Assembly: GCA_937875715.1 (NCBI GenBank) | Contig: CALEHZ010000142.1 | Coordinates: 1 to 24,140 of the forward strand | DNA length: 24,140 bases | Reading direction: 5' to 3' | From: an uncultured Campylobacter sp. | GTDB taxonomy: Bacteria > Campylobacterota > Campylobacteria > Campylobacterales > Campylobacteraceae | In this document: positions 9,735-18,556 of the stretch, in pieces | Layout: the number at the start of each line of letters is the position of its first letter | How positions within the stretch are numbered: the stretch's first letter is position 1 | Made by a program: the position numbers and the translations under genes | Notes under the pieces: generated by a model | Database searches by the model: none | Told to the model about the DNA's origin: nothing | The model's input: the letters and a program-made list of their open reading frames with translations, nothing else

Positions 9735-10658
9735 TTACCTATTTTTATCGCACCAAACCATGATAGCTTTTTGCGCATGAAGTCTATTTTCAGCCTCGGC
9801 AAAGATTTCATCGGCGTGGCTTTCAAAAACTTCTTCACTCATCTCATAGCCACGATACGCTGGCAAGCAGTGTAAAAACACGCTTTTTTTGCCACTTAAT
9901 GCCATCAAGTCCTTATCTATACAAAAGCCCTTAAAATCAGCAATTCGCTTAGCTTTTTCATCTTCTTGCCCCATTGAAATCCAAGTATCAGTTACCACGA
10001 CATCAGCGCCTTTTATTGCCTCTTTTGGATCGTTTGTAAGGCTGATTTTTGCGCCACTTGTCTTTGCCCACTCAAACGCACTAGCGGTTATATCAGCGTT
10101 TGGCTCGTAGCCTTTTGGCGTAGCGATGCTTAAATCAAATCCAAGCTTACCAGCACTTTCTAAAAAGCTATGCGTCATATTGTTCCCATCGCCGACATAA
10201 GCTACTTTCATCGCAGTTACATCAAGACCAAGTTCTTGTAATGTAAGCAAATCAGCCATTACTTGAACCGGATGAAAATCATCGCTAAGCCCGTTTATTA
10301 CAGGCACACCGCTAAATTTAGCAAGTTCTTCAAGATCGCTTTGTTTATACACACGCGCCATTATCATATCCACCATGCGCCCAAGCACGCGCGCAGTGTC
10401 CTTTACAGGCTCTCCGCGCCCTAGCTGAATGTCCTTTGAGCTTAAAAACAGCGCATGCCCGCCAAGCTCGACCATACCGACTTCAAAGCTAACTCTTGTT
10501 CTTGTCGAGCTTTTTTCAAAAATCATTGCTAATTTTTGATTTTTAAGATAAGGTTCAAAAATCTTAGCCTTTGCTTCTTTTTTTATCTTTGTAGCAAGGG
10601 CTAAAATGCTTAAAATTTCATCCTTGCTAACATCAGCAAAACTCAAAAAATGTCTCAT
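9735..10658 (-). CDS. argF: ornithine carbamoyltransferase
   Basis: A 307-residue enzyme making citrulline from ornithine and carbamoyl phosphate in arginine synthesis; a cytoplasmic trimer. Carbamoyl-phosphate motif STRTR (51-55), [12 protein letters not shown] (129-140), ornithine-loop region SMGQE and catalytic HCLPAYRG are all present. The start has AAAGGATGAG upstream. The ATG overlaps the TGA that would end the restored frame of the upstream toxin gene (ATGA), suggesting the toxin, antitoxin and argF were one coupled transcript from hemB. Confidence 0.96.
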   Translation of the reverse strand: MRHFLSFADVSKDEILSILALATKIKKEAKAKIFEPYLKNQKLAMIFEKSSTRTRVSFEVGMVELGGHALFLSSKDIQLGRGEPVKDTARVLGRMVDMIMARVYKQSDLEELAKFSGVPVINGLSDDFHPVQVMADLLTLQELGLDVTAMKVAYVGDGNNMTHSFLESAGKLGFDLSIATPKGYEPNADITASAFEWAKTSGAKISLTNDPKEAIKGADVVVTDTWISMGQEDEKAKRIADFKGFCIDKDLMALSGKKSVFLHCLPAYRGYEMSEEVFESHADEIFAEAENRLHAQKAIMVWCDKNR

Positions 10659-10944
10659 TTCTCATCCTTTATTTTGGGCAAATTGTGCTTGTAAATGTAG
10701 AGAATCCTTATTTCATCATCTACTAGTCTAAAACCACCACATAGCCCTTAAAAATCAATTCTCTTATATTCTCATCATCAAAAATAGCGCTTTTCCTACA
10801 CCTTTTTGGCATGAATTCTAGCTTTTGAATCTCATTATAAATCTGCTGGCAAAAGCTATGCGCACGTTCATTGCTATCAATGCTGATAAATTCATAAATT
10901 TCTTGTAATGAGCTTTGAAAATTATTAGAAAAAATAATTTTCAT
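10655..10944 (-). pseudogene. RelE/ParE-type toxin with a single-base frameshift
   Basis: The intact part (MKIIFSNNFQSSLQEIYEFISIDSNERAHSFCQQIYNEIQKL...RELIFKGYVV) has the RelE/ParE fold pattern but stops after 73 codons. Shifting frame at GTGGTGGTTTTAG (about 10729-10740) gives [25 protein letters not shown], exactly the final beta strands expected (YR.. then I..L.I.KH). The restored frame ends at a TGA overlapping the argF ATG. The span of 290 bases is one short of a normal 96-residue toxin. So one base appears lost, or a -1 shift at GGTTTTA reads through. The start overlaps the antitoxin stop (ATGA). Confidence 0.8.
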
Positions 10945-11102
10945 TCGCCACTTGCTTTTTTGCGTTTATTTTCGGCAAGTTTTTCTAAAAACTCCAAACT
11001 GCGCCTTTTGCTCTCTTCAAAGCTCATAAACTCAAGCTTACCTTCTTTTTCAAGCTTAATGATTTTTTCTAGTTCTTGCCTATCTTTTACTGATATATCC
11101 AT
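10941..11102 (-). CDS. antitoxin of the RelE/ParE-type pair
   Basis: A 53-residue frame, MDISVKDRQELEKIIKLEKE..., ending ...LAENKRKKASGE. It is highly charged and predicted helical, as is usual for small antitoxins that wrap the toxin. AAGGGCG lies four bases ahead of the ATG. The TGA overlaps the toxin ATG by the typical ATGA, and the start is only nine bases after the hemB stop. No DNA-binding motif is obvious. I infer its role from position, size and coupling rather than from a recognised family. Confidence 0.75.
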   Translation of the reverse strand: MDISVKDRQELEKIIKLEKEGKLEFMSFEESKRRSLEFLEKLAENKRKKASGE

Positions 11103-11111
11103 TTTCGCCCT

Positions 11112-12077
11112 TTATCCCAAAATTCCAGCCACTTCTTTTGCGTGATATGAAATAATCATATCAGCCCCAGCTCTTTTAATGCCTAAAAGCGTCTCCATCA
11201 TCACACGCTCATAATCAATCACACCAAGCTTCGCCCCAGCCTTTAAAAGCGCATATTCGCCGCTTACATTATACGCACAAAGTGGCAGCAGCGAACGCTC
11301 TTTTATATCACGGATTATATCTAAAAAAGCAAGTGCTGGCTTTACCATCAAAATATCAGCCCCTTGCGTCTCATCTTCTATGCTCTCTCTTATTGCTTCT
11401 AGGCGGTTTGCGCAGTCCATTTGATAGCTTTTTCTATCGCCAAAGCTTGGAGCAGATTGTGCCACGTCACGAAAGGGCCCATAGTAGCCACTAGCAAACT
11501 TCGTAGAATACGCCATCACAGGCAAATTCTCAAAGCCATTAGCATCTAGCGCATCACGCAAAGTAGTAATTATTCCATCCATCATTCCGCTTGGTGCTAT
11601 CATATCAGCACCGGCCCTTGCGTGAACGAGAGCCTGAGTAGCGCTTATTTCAAGCGTTTTATCATTATCCACTGTGCCACCATCTAGAATTCCACAATGT
11701 CCGTGGTCTGTGTATTCACAAAAGCAAAGGTCAGTAATAACTAGAATTTTATCTCCAAAACGCTCTTTTATCGCACGCACCGAACGCGCGATTATTCCAT
11801 CATCGCTCAAGGCATCGCTTCCACGCCCATCTTTATGCTCTGGAATTCCAAAAAGCAAAATGCTTTTAATGCCGATTTTTACAAGCTCTTCGCACTCTTT
11901 GATAATCTCATCCAAACTTAGCTGAAAAACGCCTGGCATGCTTGATATTTCGTTTTTTACGCCTTGTCCTTCAACTACAAAAAGCGGATAAATAAAATCA
12001 TCTAAACTAAGCTTTGTCTCACGCACTAAATCACGCATTAGTGGATTAAGTCTTGTTCTTCTAAGTCTAGCAAACAT
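11112..12077 (-). CDS. hemB: delta-aminolevulinic acid dehydratase (porphobilinogen synthase)
   Basis: A 321-residue enzyme joining two 5-aminolevulinate molecules to porphobilinogen in haem synthesis. Zinc-ligand region [25 protein letters not shown], the first active lysine region [17 protein letters not shown] and the Schiff-base lysine in [14 protein letters not shown] are all present. The start is [18 protein letters not shown] with GAAAGGAT upstream. It heads the minus-strand cluster hemB / antitoxin / toxin / argF / UPF0763; C. jejuni has hemB and argF adjacent, without the toxin pair. Confidence 0.97.
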   Translation of the reverse strand: MFARLRRTRLNPLMRDLVRETKLSLDDFIYPLFVVEGQGVKNEISSMPGVFQLSLDEIIKECEELVKIGIKSILLFGIPEHKDGRGSDALSDDGIIARSVRAIKERFGDKILVITDLCFCEYTDHGHCGILDGGTVDNDKTLEISATQALVHARAGADMIAPSGMMDGIITTLRDALDANGFENLPVMAYSTKFASGYYGPFRDVAQSAPSFGDRKSYQMDCANRLEAIRESIEDETQGADILMVKPALAFLDIIRDIKERSLLPLCAYNVSGEYALLKAGAKLGVIDYERVMMETLLGIKRAGADMIISYHAKEVAGILG

Positions 12078-12342
12078 ACAAATCCTTTCAAAAATAAAAT
12101 TATGAGATTATAACAAAATTTAATAAATTTTAAAAAATTCAAAGTTGAAATTTAGCTTAATTTTAGTTGAATTTTATGGATTTTAGAAAATTTTATAAAA
12201 TTCAAAACTGAATTTTATACATTTTAGAAAATTTTAAAAAATTCAAGCTCGCTGTAGCAATAAAATCCATAAAATTCAAAGCTGAATTTTATGGATTTTG
12301 TGGATTTATAAAATTTAACAGATGAAGCAGAGTTTTGTTAAA
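12078..12342. repeat. AT-rich gap with perfect 17-bp inverted repeat
   Basis: No gene is present. AAAATCCATAAAATTCA (12262-12278) and its exact complement (12283-12299) form a hairpin with a four-base loop, lying 44-81 bases past the efp stop. It could stop efp transcription, though it lacks a GC-rich stem. Around it are several GAATTTTA / TAAAATTC words (about 12170-12245). Confidence 0.8.
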
Positions 12343-12912
12343 CTATTTGCCCGCACGCTCGATATACTCGCCACGCACAGTATCTACGCGAATCACCTCG
12401 CCCTCTAATACGTGAAAAGGTATTTGAACCACTGCGCCGCTTTCTAAAGTAGCTGGCTTTTTGTTTGAGCCTTGTGTGTCGCCACGGAAGTTTGGTTGAG
12501 TTTCAACGATTTTTAGCTCGACAACCTGTGGCACCTCAACGCCGATAGCCTTGCCATTGTGAAATAGCACTTGAACCATCATTCCATCTATCATCCACTT
12601 TTTAGCCTCGCCTACATCCTCATCGCTGATGCCTACTTGCTCATAGCTTTCTGTGTCCATAAATTGGCAGTTTTCGCCATCATCATAAAGATATTGCATT
12701 TGCTTTTCTTCAAGGTTTGGCGCATCGCATTTATCGCCTGCGTGAAAGGTCTTTTCAAGCACTTTGCCATCGATAAAACTCTTGATTTTTACACGCACAA
12801 ACGCTGGACCTTTGCCAGGCTTTACATGCTGATACTCTACGATTTTAAATGGAATTCCATCTATTTCAATCTTTAGACCTTTTTTCAGATCTCCCATTTG
12901 GTAACTTGCCAT
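12343..12912 (-). CDS. efp: translation elongation factor P
   Basis: A 189-residue EF-P of normal length that rescues ribosomes stalled on proline runs. The KOW-like N-terminal domain starts [19 protein letters not shown] and carries the tip loop [11 protein letters not shown], whose lysine is the position modified in many bacteria. The C-terminal OB domains end [16 protein letters not shown]. The ATG at 12912 follows AAAGGAG by six bases; a longer in-frame start upstream lacks this. A nested palindromic element lies between it and serA. Confidence 0.97.
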   Translation of the reverse strand: MASYQMGDLKKGLKIEIDGIPFKIVEYQHVKPGKGPAFVRVKIKSFIDGKVLEKTFHAGDKCDAPNLEEKQMQYLYDDGENCQFMDTESYEQVGISDEDVGEAKKWMIDGMMVQVLFHNGKAIGVEVPQVVELKIVETQPNFRGDTQGSNKKPATLESGAVVQIPFHVLEGEVIRVDTVRGEYIERAGK

Positions 12913-13023
12913 TGGTTCTCCTTTTTTTAAATTATTTTTTATATTTTTTAGTTTTTTTGCGATGCTTTTTATCAAACTAAGCGCAGTTTGGCAAAAAGCG
13001 CGCAAAAGACGAACGCAAAACTA

Positions 13024-13152
13024 AAATTTAGTGCTATTGTCCGCTTAGTGTGGCTAAACTGAGCGCAGTGCGAATGAGACGGGCTTAGCGCCCGTCGCAG
13101 TGAAGCACAAGCGAAATTTAGTCGCAATAAGCTTGGCAAGAGCACTAAATTT
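13024..13152. repeat. nested palindromic element, copy 1 (serA-efp)
   Basis: Three nested stems: a perfect 12-bp outer pair (13024-13035 with 13141-13152, containing the serA stop codon), an 18-base middle pair (13043-13060 with 13115-13132, 14 matches), and a central seven-bp hairpin GACGGGC, TTAGC, GCCCGTC (13078-13096). Shoulder sequences GCAGTGCGAATGA before and GCAGTGAAGCACAAGCGA after the central hairpin are shared with the copies at 18313 and 18428. A flank with AAAAGACGAACGCAAAA (about 13003-13019) is also shared. Confidence 0.85.
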
Positions 13153-14722
13153 CAGCGTATTTTGCCCAAATACACGCTTCTAAGTTACTCAACTTCGTCA
13201 CCACACTAGCACTTATATCATGATCTACTAAAATCACAGCCAGCGCACTGCCATGTTTGTCTCTGCCTAGACGGAAATCAGCAATATTTACATTTGCATC
13301 AGCTAGTATGGTAGATACATCACGGATCACGCCTGGCACGTCTGTATTTTTGAAAACCAGCATTCTGCCTTTTGGCTTAAAATCAGTGTTAAAATCACCC
13401 ATTGAAACGATGCGTTGATCATCATCATCAAAGACTGTTCCGCCTATTTTGATACTACCTAAATCCGTGCTTACTTGAATGCTAATTTTTTGTTTATAAG
13501 CGCCTGCTGGCTCAGTGCAAACATTGGTTTCTATGCCTTTTTCGCTTGCTACAAAAGCAGCATTTACATAGTTTATTGCCTCGCCCAAGCTTTCTTTTAA
13601 TGCACCAACTATAGCAAAAGTAAGCAAACTTTTTGCATATTCTGCGATTTCTCCACTTGCGCTTAGAGTGATATTTTTGATAGCTCCTGTGCTAAGCTGT
13701 GCTGCAAAATAGCCAATTTTGCTAGTTAGCTCGATAAACGGCTCAACAAATTTTGGCAAAGTCTCTGTTTTAATCGGCAGATTTAAAGCATTTGGATAGC
13801 AGATCTGGCGAGCTGCTTGGATAGCTTGTTCAGCTGCATCTCTGGCTATATTTTCTTGGCTTTCTAGTGTATTTGCCCCAAGGTGCGGCGTAGCGCTGAT
13901 ATTTGGCAAATCCAAAAGCGGATGAGCATTTCCTGGCTCTTTGGCAAAAACATCAATTCCAGCAAAAGCGATTTTGCCACTTTTTAGATTTTTCACTAAT
14001 GCTTCTTCGTTATACAAACCGCCACGGGCGCAGTTTATTAGCCTTACACCATCTTTCATTTTTGCGATTTGTGCTTCATCTATCATATTTGTAGTTTCTT
14101 TGTTTTTTGGCGTGTGAATAGTGATAAAATCGCATTTTAAAATATCATCAAAATTTGTTGTATATTCTACGCCAAGGCTTGTAGCTTTGCTTGGTTCTAT
14201 GTATGGATCATAGGTGATTACATTCATTCCAAAAGCAAGAGCACGCACGCCAACGCGAGAGCCTATGTTTCCAAAGCCGATTATACCAAGAGTTTTGCCA
14301 AAAAGCTCTGTTCCATACCATTTTTCACGCTTCCAAGTTTTATTTTGGACCAGGTCATTTACACTTGCGATGTAATTACGAGCTGAGTTTAAAAGGTGGC
14401 ACATCGTCATTTCAACTGCTGCGATCGTATTTGCAGTAGGCACATTCATCACGATTATCCCCTGCTTTGAGCACTCTTCAATGTCTACATTATCCACGCC
14501 CACGCCAGCTCGCACCAGTGCTTTTAAGCCCTGTGCTGCTTCTATAAAAGGCTTGCCACAATCAGTAGAACTTCTAGTAATTGCTACATCGCAGCCTTTA
14601 ATCATACCTAAAAGCTCATCTTTTGGCACAGATACAGCATCGATTACTTCGATATCTTTTTGCGCTCTTAAAATTTCAAATCCCACTGGGTGAATAGCAT
14701 CACAAACTATGACTTTTTTCAT
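13145..14722 (-). CDS. serA: D-3-phosphoglycerate dehydrogenase
   Basis: A 525-residue enzyme catalysing the first step of serine synthesis, with the long form layout: substrate domain, NAD domain (GFGNIGSRVGVRALAFGMNV; NCARGGLYNEEAL), catalytic His in TPHLGANTLESQ, an intervening domain, and a C-terminal ACT domain (GRMLVFKNTDVPGVIRDVSTIL) that usually binds serine for feedback control. The ATG overlaps the stop of the upstream membrane-protein gene (ATGA). The TAG stop lies inside the outer arm of the palindromic element. Confidence 0.97.
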   Translation of the reverse strand: MKKVIVCDAIHPVGFEILRAQKDIEVIDAVSVPKDELLGMIKGCDVAITRSSTDCGKPFIEAAQGLKALVRAGVGVDNVDIEECSKQGIIVMNVPTANTIAAVEMTMCHLLNSARNYIASVNDLVQNKTWKREKWYGTELFGKTLGIIGFGNIGSRVGVRALAFGMNVITYDPYIEPSKATSLGVEYTTNFDDILKCDFITIHTPKNKETTNMIDEAQIAKMKDGVRLINCARGGLYNEEALVKNLKSGKIAFAGIDVFAKEPGNAHPLLDLPNISATPHLGANTLESQENIARDAAEQAIQAARQICYPNALNLPIKTETLPKFVEPFIELTSKIGYFAAQLSTGAIKNITLSASGEIAEYAKSLLTFAIVGALKESLGEAINYVNAAFVASEKGIETNVCTEPAGAYKQKISIQVSTDLGSIKIGGTVFDDDDQRIVSMGDFNTDFKPKGRMLVFKNTDVPGVIRDVSTILADANVNIADFRLGRDKHGSALAVILVDHDISASVVTKLSNLEACIWAKYAEI

Positions 14723-15207
14723 TTCCCTGCCTTTATTTTTGAGTTTATATTATATTGCTCTTTTAAGGTTGAAACAAAGCTATTTGCAGCTGCTGCTGAG
14801 GGTGCTGCGATAAAGATATTTTGGCTATCTCCAAGCTTTGCGACATTTAAGTCTATATCCATAGAAGCCGCCAGTCTTCTCATACAAAATAGCGAATATT
14901 CCGTGCAGCGCGGCATTTCTAGCTCATAATTTATCTTTTTTACCTTTGCTTTTTCTTTTGGATAATTGTCATTTATTTCTAAATACATAAAATTAACCGG
15001 CAGCACATCAGCACTAGCCTTTAAATCAGCCACTTTTCTTATCCAACCGCTTATTTTGACACTTTCGTTTTGTTCGCCAGCTATTTGGTTTGGCATGCCA
15101 GGCATCATAGGAAGCTGCGTATTTGCGTATTTTAAAAGTAGCAAAGCTGACAAAGCCACAAATACAAGCAAAAAAACCAGCGCAAAATACATCACACGGA
15201 TATTCAA
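14719..15207 (-). CDS. small membrane-anchored hypothetical protein
   Basis: About 162 residues with one N-terminal membrane segment (VMYFALVFLLVFVALSALLLLKYA) followed by a soluble, probably periplasmic part that ends in a small domain (MPRCTEYSLFCMRRLAASMDIDLNVAKLGDSQNIFIAAPSAAAANSFVSTLKEQ). I do not recognise a family. The start is uncertain: TTG at 15207 follows AAAAGG at good spacing, while the ATG at 15192 has no visible site. A GTG further out (15252) lies in repeat DNA and is unlikely. It overlaps serA; C. jejuni also has a small unknown gene between serA and rpsA. Confidence 0.8.
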   Translation of the reverse strand: MNIRVMYFALVFLLVFVALSALLLLKYANTQLPMMPGMPNQIAGEQNESVKISGWIRKVADLKASADVLPVNFMYLEINDNYPKEKAKVKKINYELEMPRCTEYSLFCMRRLAASMDIDLNVAKLGDSQNIFIAAPSAAAANSFVSTLKEQYNINSKIKAGK

Positions 15208-15542
15208 AGCAAACCTTTTAATTTGAATTTTTTTGAATTTTATAAAATTCACAGACTTTCATAAAATTCAAAAAATTCAGCCCAATTTTTTGAAAACTGA
15301 ATTTTATAAAAGTCTTTAAATTTTTTAAAATATGAATTTTTTGAAAGCTGAATTTTTTAAAAAATTCAATTTAAAAAATTCAAGCCAATTTTATAAAATT
15401 CACTCAAAAAATTCATCAAAAAATTCACCCAACAGGCGAAGCAAAAAATTCAAAAAATTAGAAAATTCAAAAATCTAGAAAATTCAAAAGCTGTTTTTGA
15501 AATTTCTTTTGAATTTTCTAAAGTGAATTTTTTAAAATTCTT
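15208..15542. repeat. dense GAATTTT / AAAATTC repeats between rpsA and the membrane-protein gene
   Basis: No gene is present. Nearly every 10-20 bases carries an AAAATTC or GAATTTT word, including the exact 16-bp palindrome at 15235-15250 and GAATTTTTTAAAAAATTC at about 15352-15369. The start signals of the downstream membrane-protein gene lie at its edge. Confidence 0.85.
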
Positions 15543-17192
15543 TTAATTTAATTTTTCTTTAATTAAATCGCCAATAGTCATTTTATCGCTACTTGCAGCG
15601 TTAAATTTATCCAAAGCTTCACGCTCTTTTTGGATATCTAATTTCTTTTGGCTTAAGCGAACCTTAGCTCTTTGCTTGTCAATGTTTGCGATCGCAGCCT
15701 CGATATTTTCACCTACTTTTAGCTCGTCTGTGGCATCTTCTTTGCGGATTAGCGCTTCGATGCCTTCAACTTCGATGAATGCACCAAAATCTTTTATATC
15801 TTTGATCGTGCCGCTTACTTTGTCGCCTACGCTGTGTTTGCTGGCAAATTCAGCAATAGGACTTTCTTGCAACTCTTTTAAACTTAGAGATAATTTAGAG
15901 TTTTTCTCATCAATTTTTATAAGCTTTACTTCTAGGCTTTGACCTTTTTTGAATAATTCTGAGCATTTTTTGCCTCTATCCCAGCTAGCATCTTCATTGT
16001 GAAGCAAGCCTTCAACAAAGCTTGATTTTGTAGGAATTCTTACAAATGCGCCAAAAGCTGTGGTGCTTACGATTTCGCCTTTTAAAATATCGCCTACTTT
16101 ATGCTCTTTTACAAACTCATCAAAAGGCTTTGTAAGCAAGTTTTTAAGGCTCACTCTTAATCTATGTGCGTCATGGTCGATTTCGATTACTTCTACATCT
16201 ATTTCTTCGCCCTCTTTTATGAAATCTTTTGGATTTTTGATATTTTTATCCCAAGAAATTTCACTAATGTGCAAAAAGCCCTCTACATCATTGCCAAGGT
16301 CTACAAAAGCACCATACGGCTCGATGTTGCTTACAGTTACGCGAATCGCATCGCCTACATTTAGTCCTTCTTTTATCTCGCTCCAAGGATCAGGTTGCGC
16401 TGCTTTGATTGAAAGAGAAAGGTGCTTTTTATCCTTATCATAGCTTACGATTTTTACATCTACTTTATCGCCTTCTTTATACACAGATGCTGGATTTATT
16501 GGACCTTTGTAACTGATTTCTTTATAATGAACTAGCCCATCTACACCGCCAACATCCACAAACATACCATAGCTTGTGATTTTTTTGATGGTGCCTTCTA
16601 CGATTTGTCCTTCTTTGCTAGCGACATTTTCTAGTGCTTCTTTGCGCTCTTTGCGTGAAGCATCGCTTAGACGGCGCTTTGAAGCCACTATGCTATTTTC
16701 ATCTTTATCCACTTTGATGACTTTTACCTTTGTTAGTGAGCCAACATTTGCTTCTCTCATCTGTGAGCGTGGGATAAAAAATTCAATGCCATTGTCGTCG
16801 TATGCGACATATCCGCCTTTATTTTTGCTAGCGATTTTTACATCAAAAATGTTTTCTGCATTTTCATCGTAATTATCAATGAAATCTTTTACTTTTTGCT
16901 TAGCAATTGCTTTTTTATGCGATACTAGCGGTCTTCCGCCAGCTGAGCCTGTGATTAAGACATTGATTTTATCGCCTATTTTATATTTTAGTGAGCCGTC
17001 ATTGCTGCTGATTTCAGCGATGTTCATTACTCCTTCACTTTTTTTACGCACATCAATTAAGACCTCATCGTCTTTGATGCCGACGATTACGCCTTCGACT
17101 AGTGATCCGCCTTTTTCTTTTTTGAAGCTTTCTTCAAGTAGAGTTGCGAAATCTTCGTCAGTTTCGTGCATTTGCTGCTTGTTTGCCGCCAT
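15543..17192 (-). CDS. rpsA: 30S ribosomal protein S1
   Basis: A 549-residue S1 with six successive S1/OB RNA-binding repeats, seen as recurring blocks such as GTIKKITSYGMFVDVGGVDGLVHYKEIS, VTVSNIEPYGAFVDLGNDVEGFLHISEISW and GTIKDIKDFGAFIEVEGIEALIRKED. It recruits structured or weak-leader mRNA to the 30S subunit. The start is MAANKQQMHETDED with AAAGGAC upstream. Placement next to the small membrane-protein gene and serA matches C. jejuni. Confidence 0.97.
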   Translation of the reverse strand: MAANKQQMHETDEDFATLLEESFKKEKGGSLVEGVIVGIKDDEVLIDVRKKSEGVMNIAEISSNDGSLKYKIGDKINVLITGSAGGRPLVSHKKAIAKQKVKDFIDNYDENAENIFDVKIASKNKGGYVAYDDNGIEFFIPRSQMREANVGSLTKVKVIKVDKDENSIVASKRRLSDASRKERKEALENVASKEGQIVEGTIKKITSYGMFVDVGGVDGLVHYKEISYKGPINPASVYKEGDKVDVKIVSYDKDKKHLSLSIKAAQPDPWSEIKEGLNVGDAIRVTVSNIEPYGAFVDLGNDVEGFLHISEISWDKNIKNPKDFIKEGEEIDVEVIEIDHDAHRLRVSLKNLLTKPFDEFVKEHKVGDILKGEIVSTTAFGAFVRIPTKSSFVEGLLHNEDASWDRGKKCSELFKKGQSLEVKLIKIDEKNSKLSLSLKELQESPIAEFASKHSVGDKVSGTIKDIKDFGAFIEVEGIEALIRKEDATDELKVGENIEAAIANIDKQRAKVRLSQKKLDIQKEREALDKFNAASSDKMTIGDLIKEKLN

Positions 17193-17374
17193 TGTTTGTC
17201 CTTTTACTAGTAAAATTTAAGGGTTGAATTTTATAATATTTTTGCTTATTTTTTGCTTTAAAAATTAAAAGAAAATTAGTTAATTTTATGCTTTAGACAA
17301 GATTGGAGTCACAGCAACACAGCAAAACGAAGTAATTATTAGCCAAAAATGCGAAACATTTTTTAAGCCACATT

Positions 17375-17623
17375 TTATTTGTAAAAAACATCAAAGATAT
17401 CTATTTTGCCTTTTTTTTGCAAAATATATTTATTATATGCTATCAAAACTATAACACTAGTGCTTACTATGCCGCCTATAAACTCTCTTGTTTGCCTTAG
17501 AGTATCATGCAAAATTCGCTGCATATCATCAGTTGACCTATCATCATTTAAAGGAATATTTTGCGCCACGCCACTGCTAAAAAGCACGCCAGCACAAAAC
17601 AAAGTAAAGAATGCTTTTTTCAT
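17375..17623 (-). CDS. small exported or membrane hypothetical protein
   Basis: An 82-residue protein with an N-terminal signal peptide (MKKAFFTLFCAGVLFSSGVAQN) and a hydrophobic stretch near residues 54-70 (FIGGIVSTSVIVLIAYNKYIL), ending in a short basic tail. No family recognised. The ATG at 17623 has AAGG eight bases upstream and lies 17 bases after the nitroreductase stop, so the two are likely one transcript. The 180 bases between this gene and rpsA (17193-17374) hold only AT-rich sequence and a probable rpsA promoter region. Confidence 0.7.
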   Translation of the reverse strand: MKKAFFTLFCAGVLFSSGVAQNIPLNDDRSTDDMQRILHDTLRQTREFIGGIVSTSVIVLIAYNKYILQKKGKIDIFDVFYK

Positions 17624-17640
17624 TTTTTGCCTTATTATCA

Positions 17641-18219
17641 TTAAATTATCTTATAGCGATCATCTTTGCGTTTTGGAGCGTTTGGAGCTTCATTTGGATA
17701 GCCTAGTGTTAGCATTGCTACCATTTTGCCTTTGTTTGGGGCGAATTTTTCTCTAAACTCTACGCCAAAGCCAGCATTTACCGGAGCACACATCCAGCAA
17801 GTGCCAAGTTCTTTGCTAGCGGCTGCTAGGCAAAAATTTTGCATAGCAGCAGCGATGCTTTGAGTGATGGCGTTTTTTTTGATTTCACCATAATCACACT
17901 GCTCAAAGACCAAAATATACGCACTTGCTTGTCCAAGACTTTTGGTAAATGAAAGCGTCTGGGCCACTACCTGCGGATAGGCTTTGAAGCGCTCTTCAAG
18001 CTCGGCTTTCATTGAAAGTGCTACTTTTTGCATCACTTCAAGGACAAATTTTTTGTCGTTTTCATTTGTAATAGCCACAAAATACCAAGGCTGTAAATTC
18101 ATAGATGAAGGCGCCCAAGTAGCTGCTTCTAAAAGCTCAGCTATAAGCTCTTTTGAGACTGCTTTGTCTGTGTATTTTCTAACTGACCTGCGAGAAAAAA
18201 TCGCTTGTAAAGTTTCCAT
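17641..18219 (-). CDS. nitroreductase-family flavoprotein
   Basis: A 192-residue protein of the NADH oxidase / flavin reductase fold. FMN-phosphate motif SRRSVRKYTD (about 9-18), APSSMNLQPW (36-45) and the C-terminal GTCWMCAPVNAG and TLGYPNEAPNAPKRK segments are typical. Members reduce nitro compounds, quinones or flavins with NAD(P)H; the natural substrate is unknown. The ATG at 18219 begins METLQAIFSRRSVRKY and follows GGAAAA; a longer in-frame start is not supported. Confidence 0.9.
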   Translation of the reverse strand: METLQAIFSRRSVRKYTDKAVSKELIAELLEAATWAPSSMNLQPWYFVAITNENDKKFVLEVMQKVALSMKAELEERFKAYPQVVAQTLSFTKSLGQASAYILVFEQCDYGEIKKNAITQSIAAAMQNFCLAAASKELGTCWMCAPVNAGFGVEFREKFAPNKGKMVAMLTLGYPNEAPNAPKRKDDRYKII

Positions 18220-18312
18220 TTTATTTTCCAAATTTAATTTATTTTTGCTAGTCTTTGGCAAAAGCGCCAAAAGACAAAGCAAAAACCTAACAAATATACT
18301 TTTTACAAGTAT

Positions 18313-18411
18313 CGTGTGTTTAGTGTGGTTAAACTGAGTGAGTGCGAAATGAGACGGGCTTTATGCCCGTCGCAGTGTAGCACGAATGAGTTTAGCCACA
18401 ATAAGCACACG
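18313..18411. repeat. nested palindromic element, copy 2
   Basis: Outer arms 18313-18335 and 18389-18411 pair at 20 of 23 positions. The central hairpin is GACGGGC, TTTAT, GCCCGTC (18353-18371). Between them are the shared shoulders GTGCGAAATGA and GCAGTGTAGCACGAATGA. A flank with GCGCCAAAAGACAAAGCAAA lies at about 18265-18284. The rest of the 18220-18312 gap holds no gene. Confidence 0.87.
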
Positions 18412-18427
18412 AGACGAAGTAAAAAAA

Positions 18428-18556
18428 CTTTTTGCGAGTATTTTGGATGCTATGTGCTAAAAGTGAGTGCAGTGCGAAATGAGCCGCACTGATGGTGCGG
18501 CGCAGTGTAGCACAAACGAACTTTTAGTGCAGAGCGCCAAAAGACGAAGCAAAAAG
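18428..18556. repeat. nested palindromic element, copy 3, abutting rnpB
   Basis: Outer arms 18428-18464 and 18520-18556 are imperfectly complementary over about 37 bases, with CTTTTTGC / GCAAAAAG at the ends and CTAAAAGT / ACTTTTAG at the inside. The central hairpin has a different sequence from the other copies, GCCGCAC, TGATG, GTGCGGC (18483-18501), while the shoulders GCAGTGCGAAATGA and GCAGTGTAGCACAAACGA are kept. The right arm touches the 3' end of RNase P RNA. Confidence 0.87.

Noticed and set aside
9288..9875. Long plus-strand frame coding a hydrophobic, Phe/Ser/Glu-rich protein
   Set aside because: It lies opposite the UPF0763 gene and the argF end. Its membrane-like look comes from reading GAATTTT repeats on the other strand, and no ribosome-binding site supports it.
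16060..17220. Plus-strand frames of 98-127 codons opposite rpsA
   Set aside because: Antisense readings of a strongly conserved ribosomal protein gene; no start signals or recognisable domains.
18353..18371. Central GC hairpin of the nested elements as an ordinary intrinsic terminator
   Set aside because: No T-run follows on either strand, and conserved shoulders and outer stems are not explained by a terminator.
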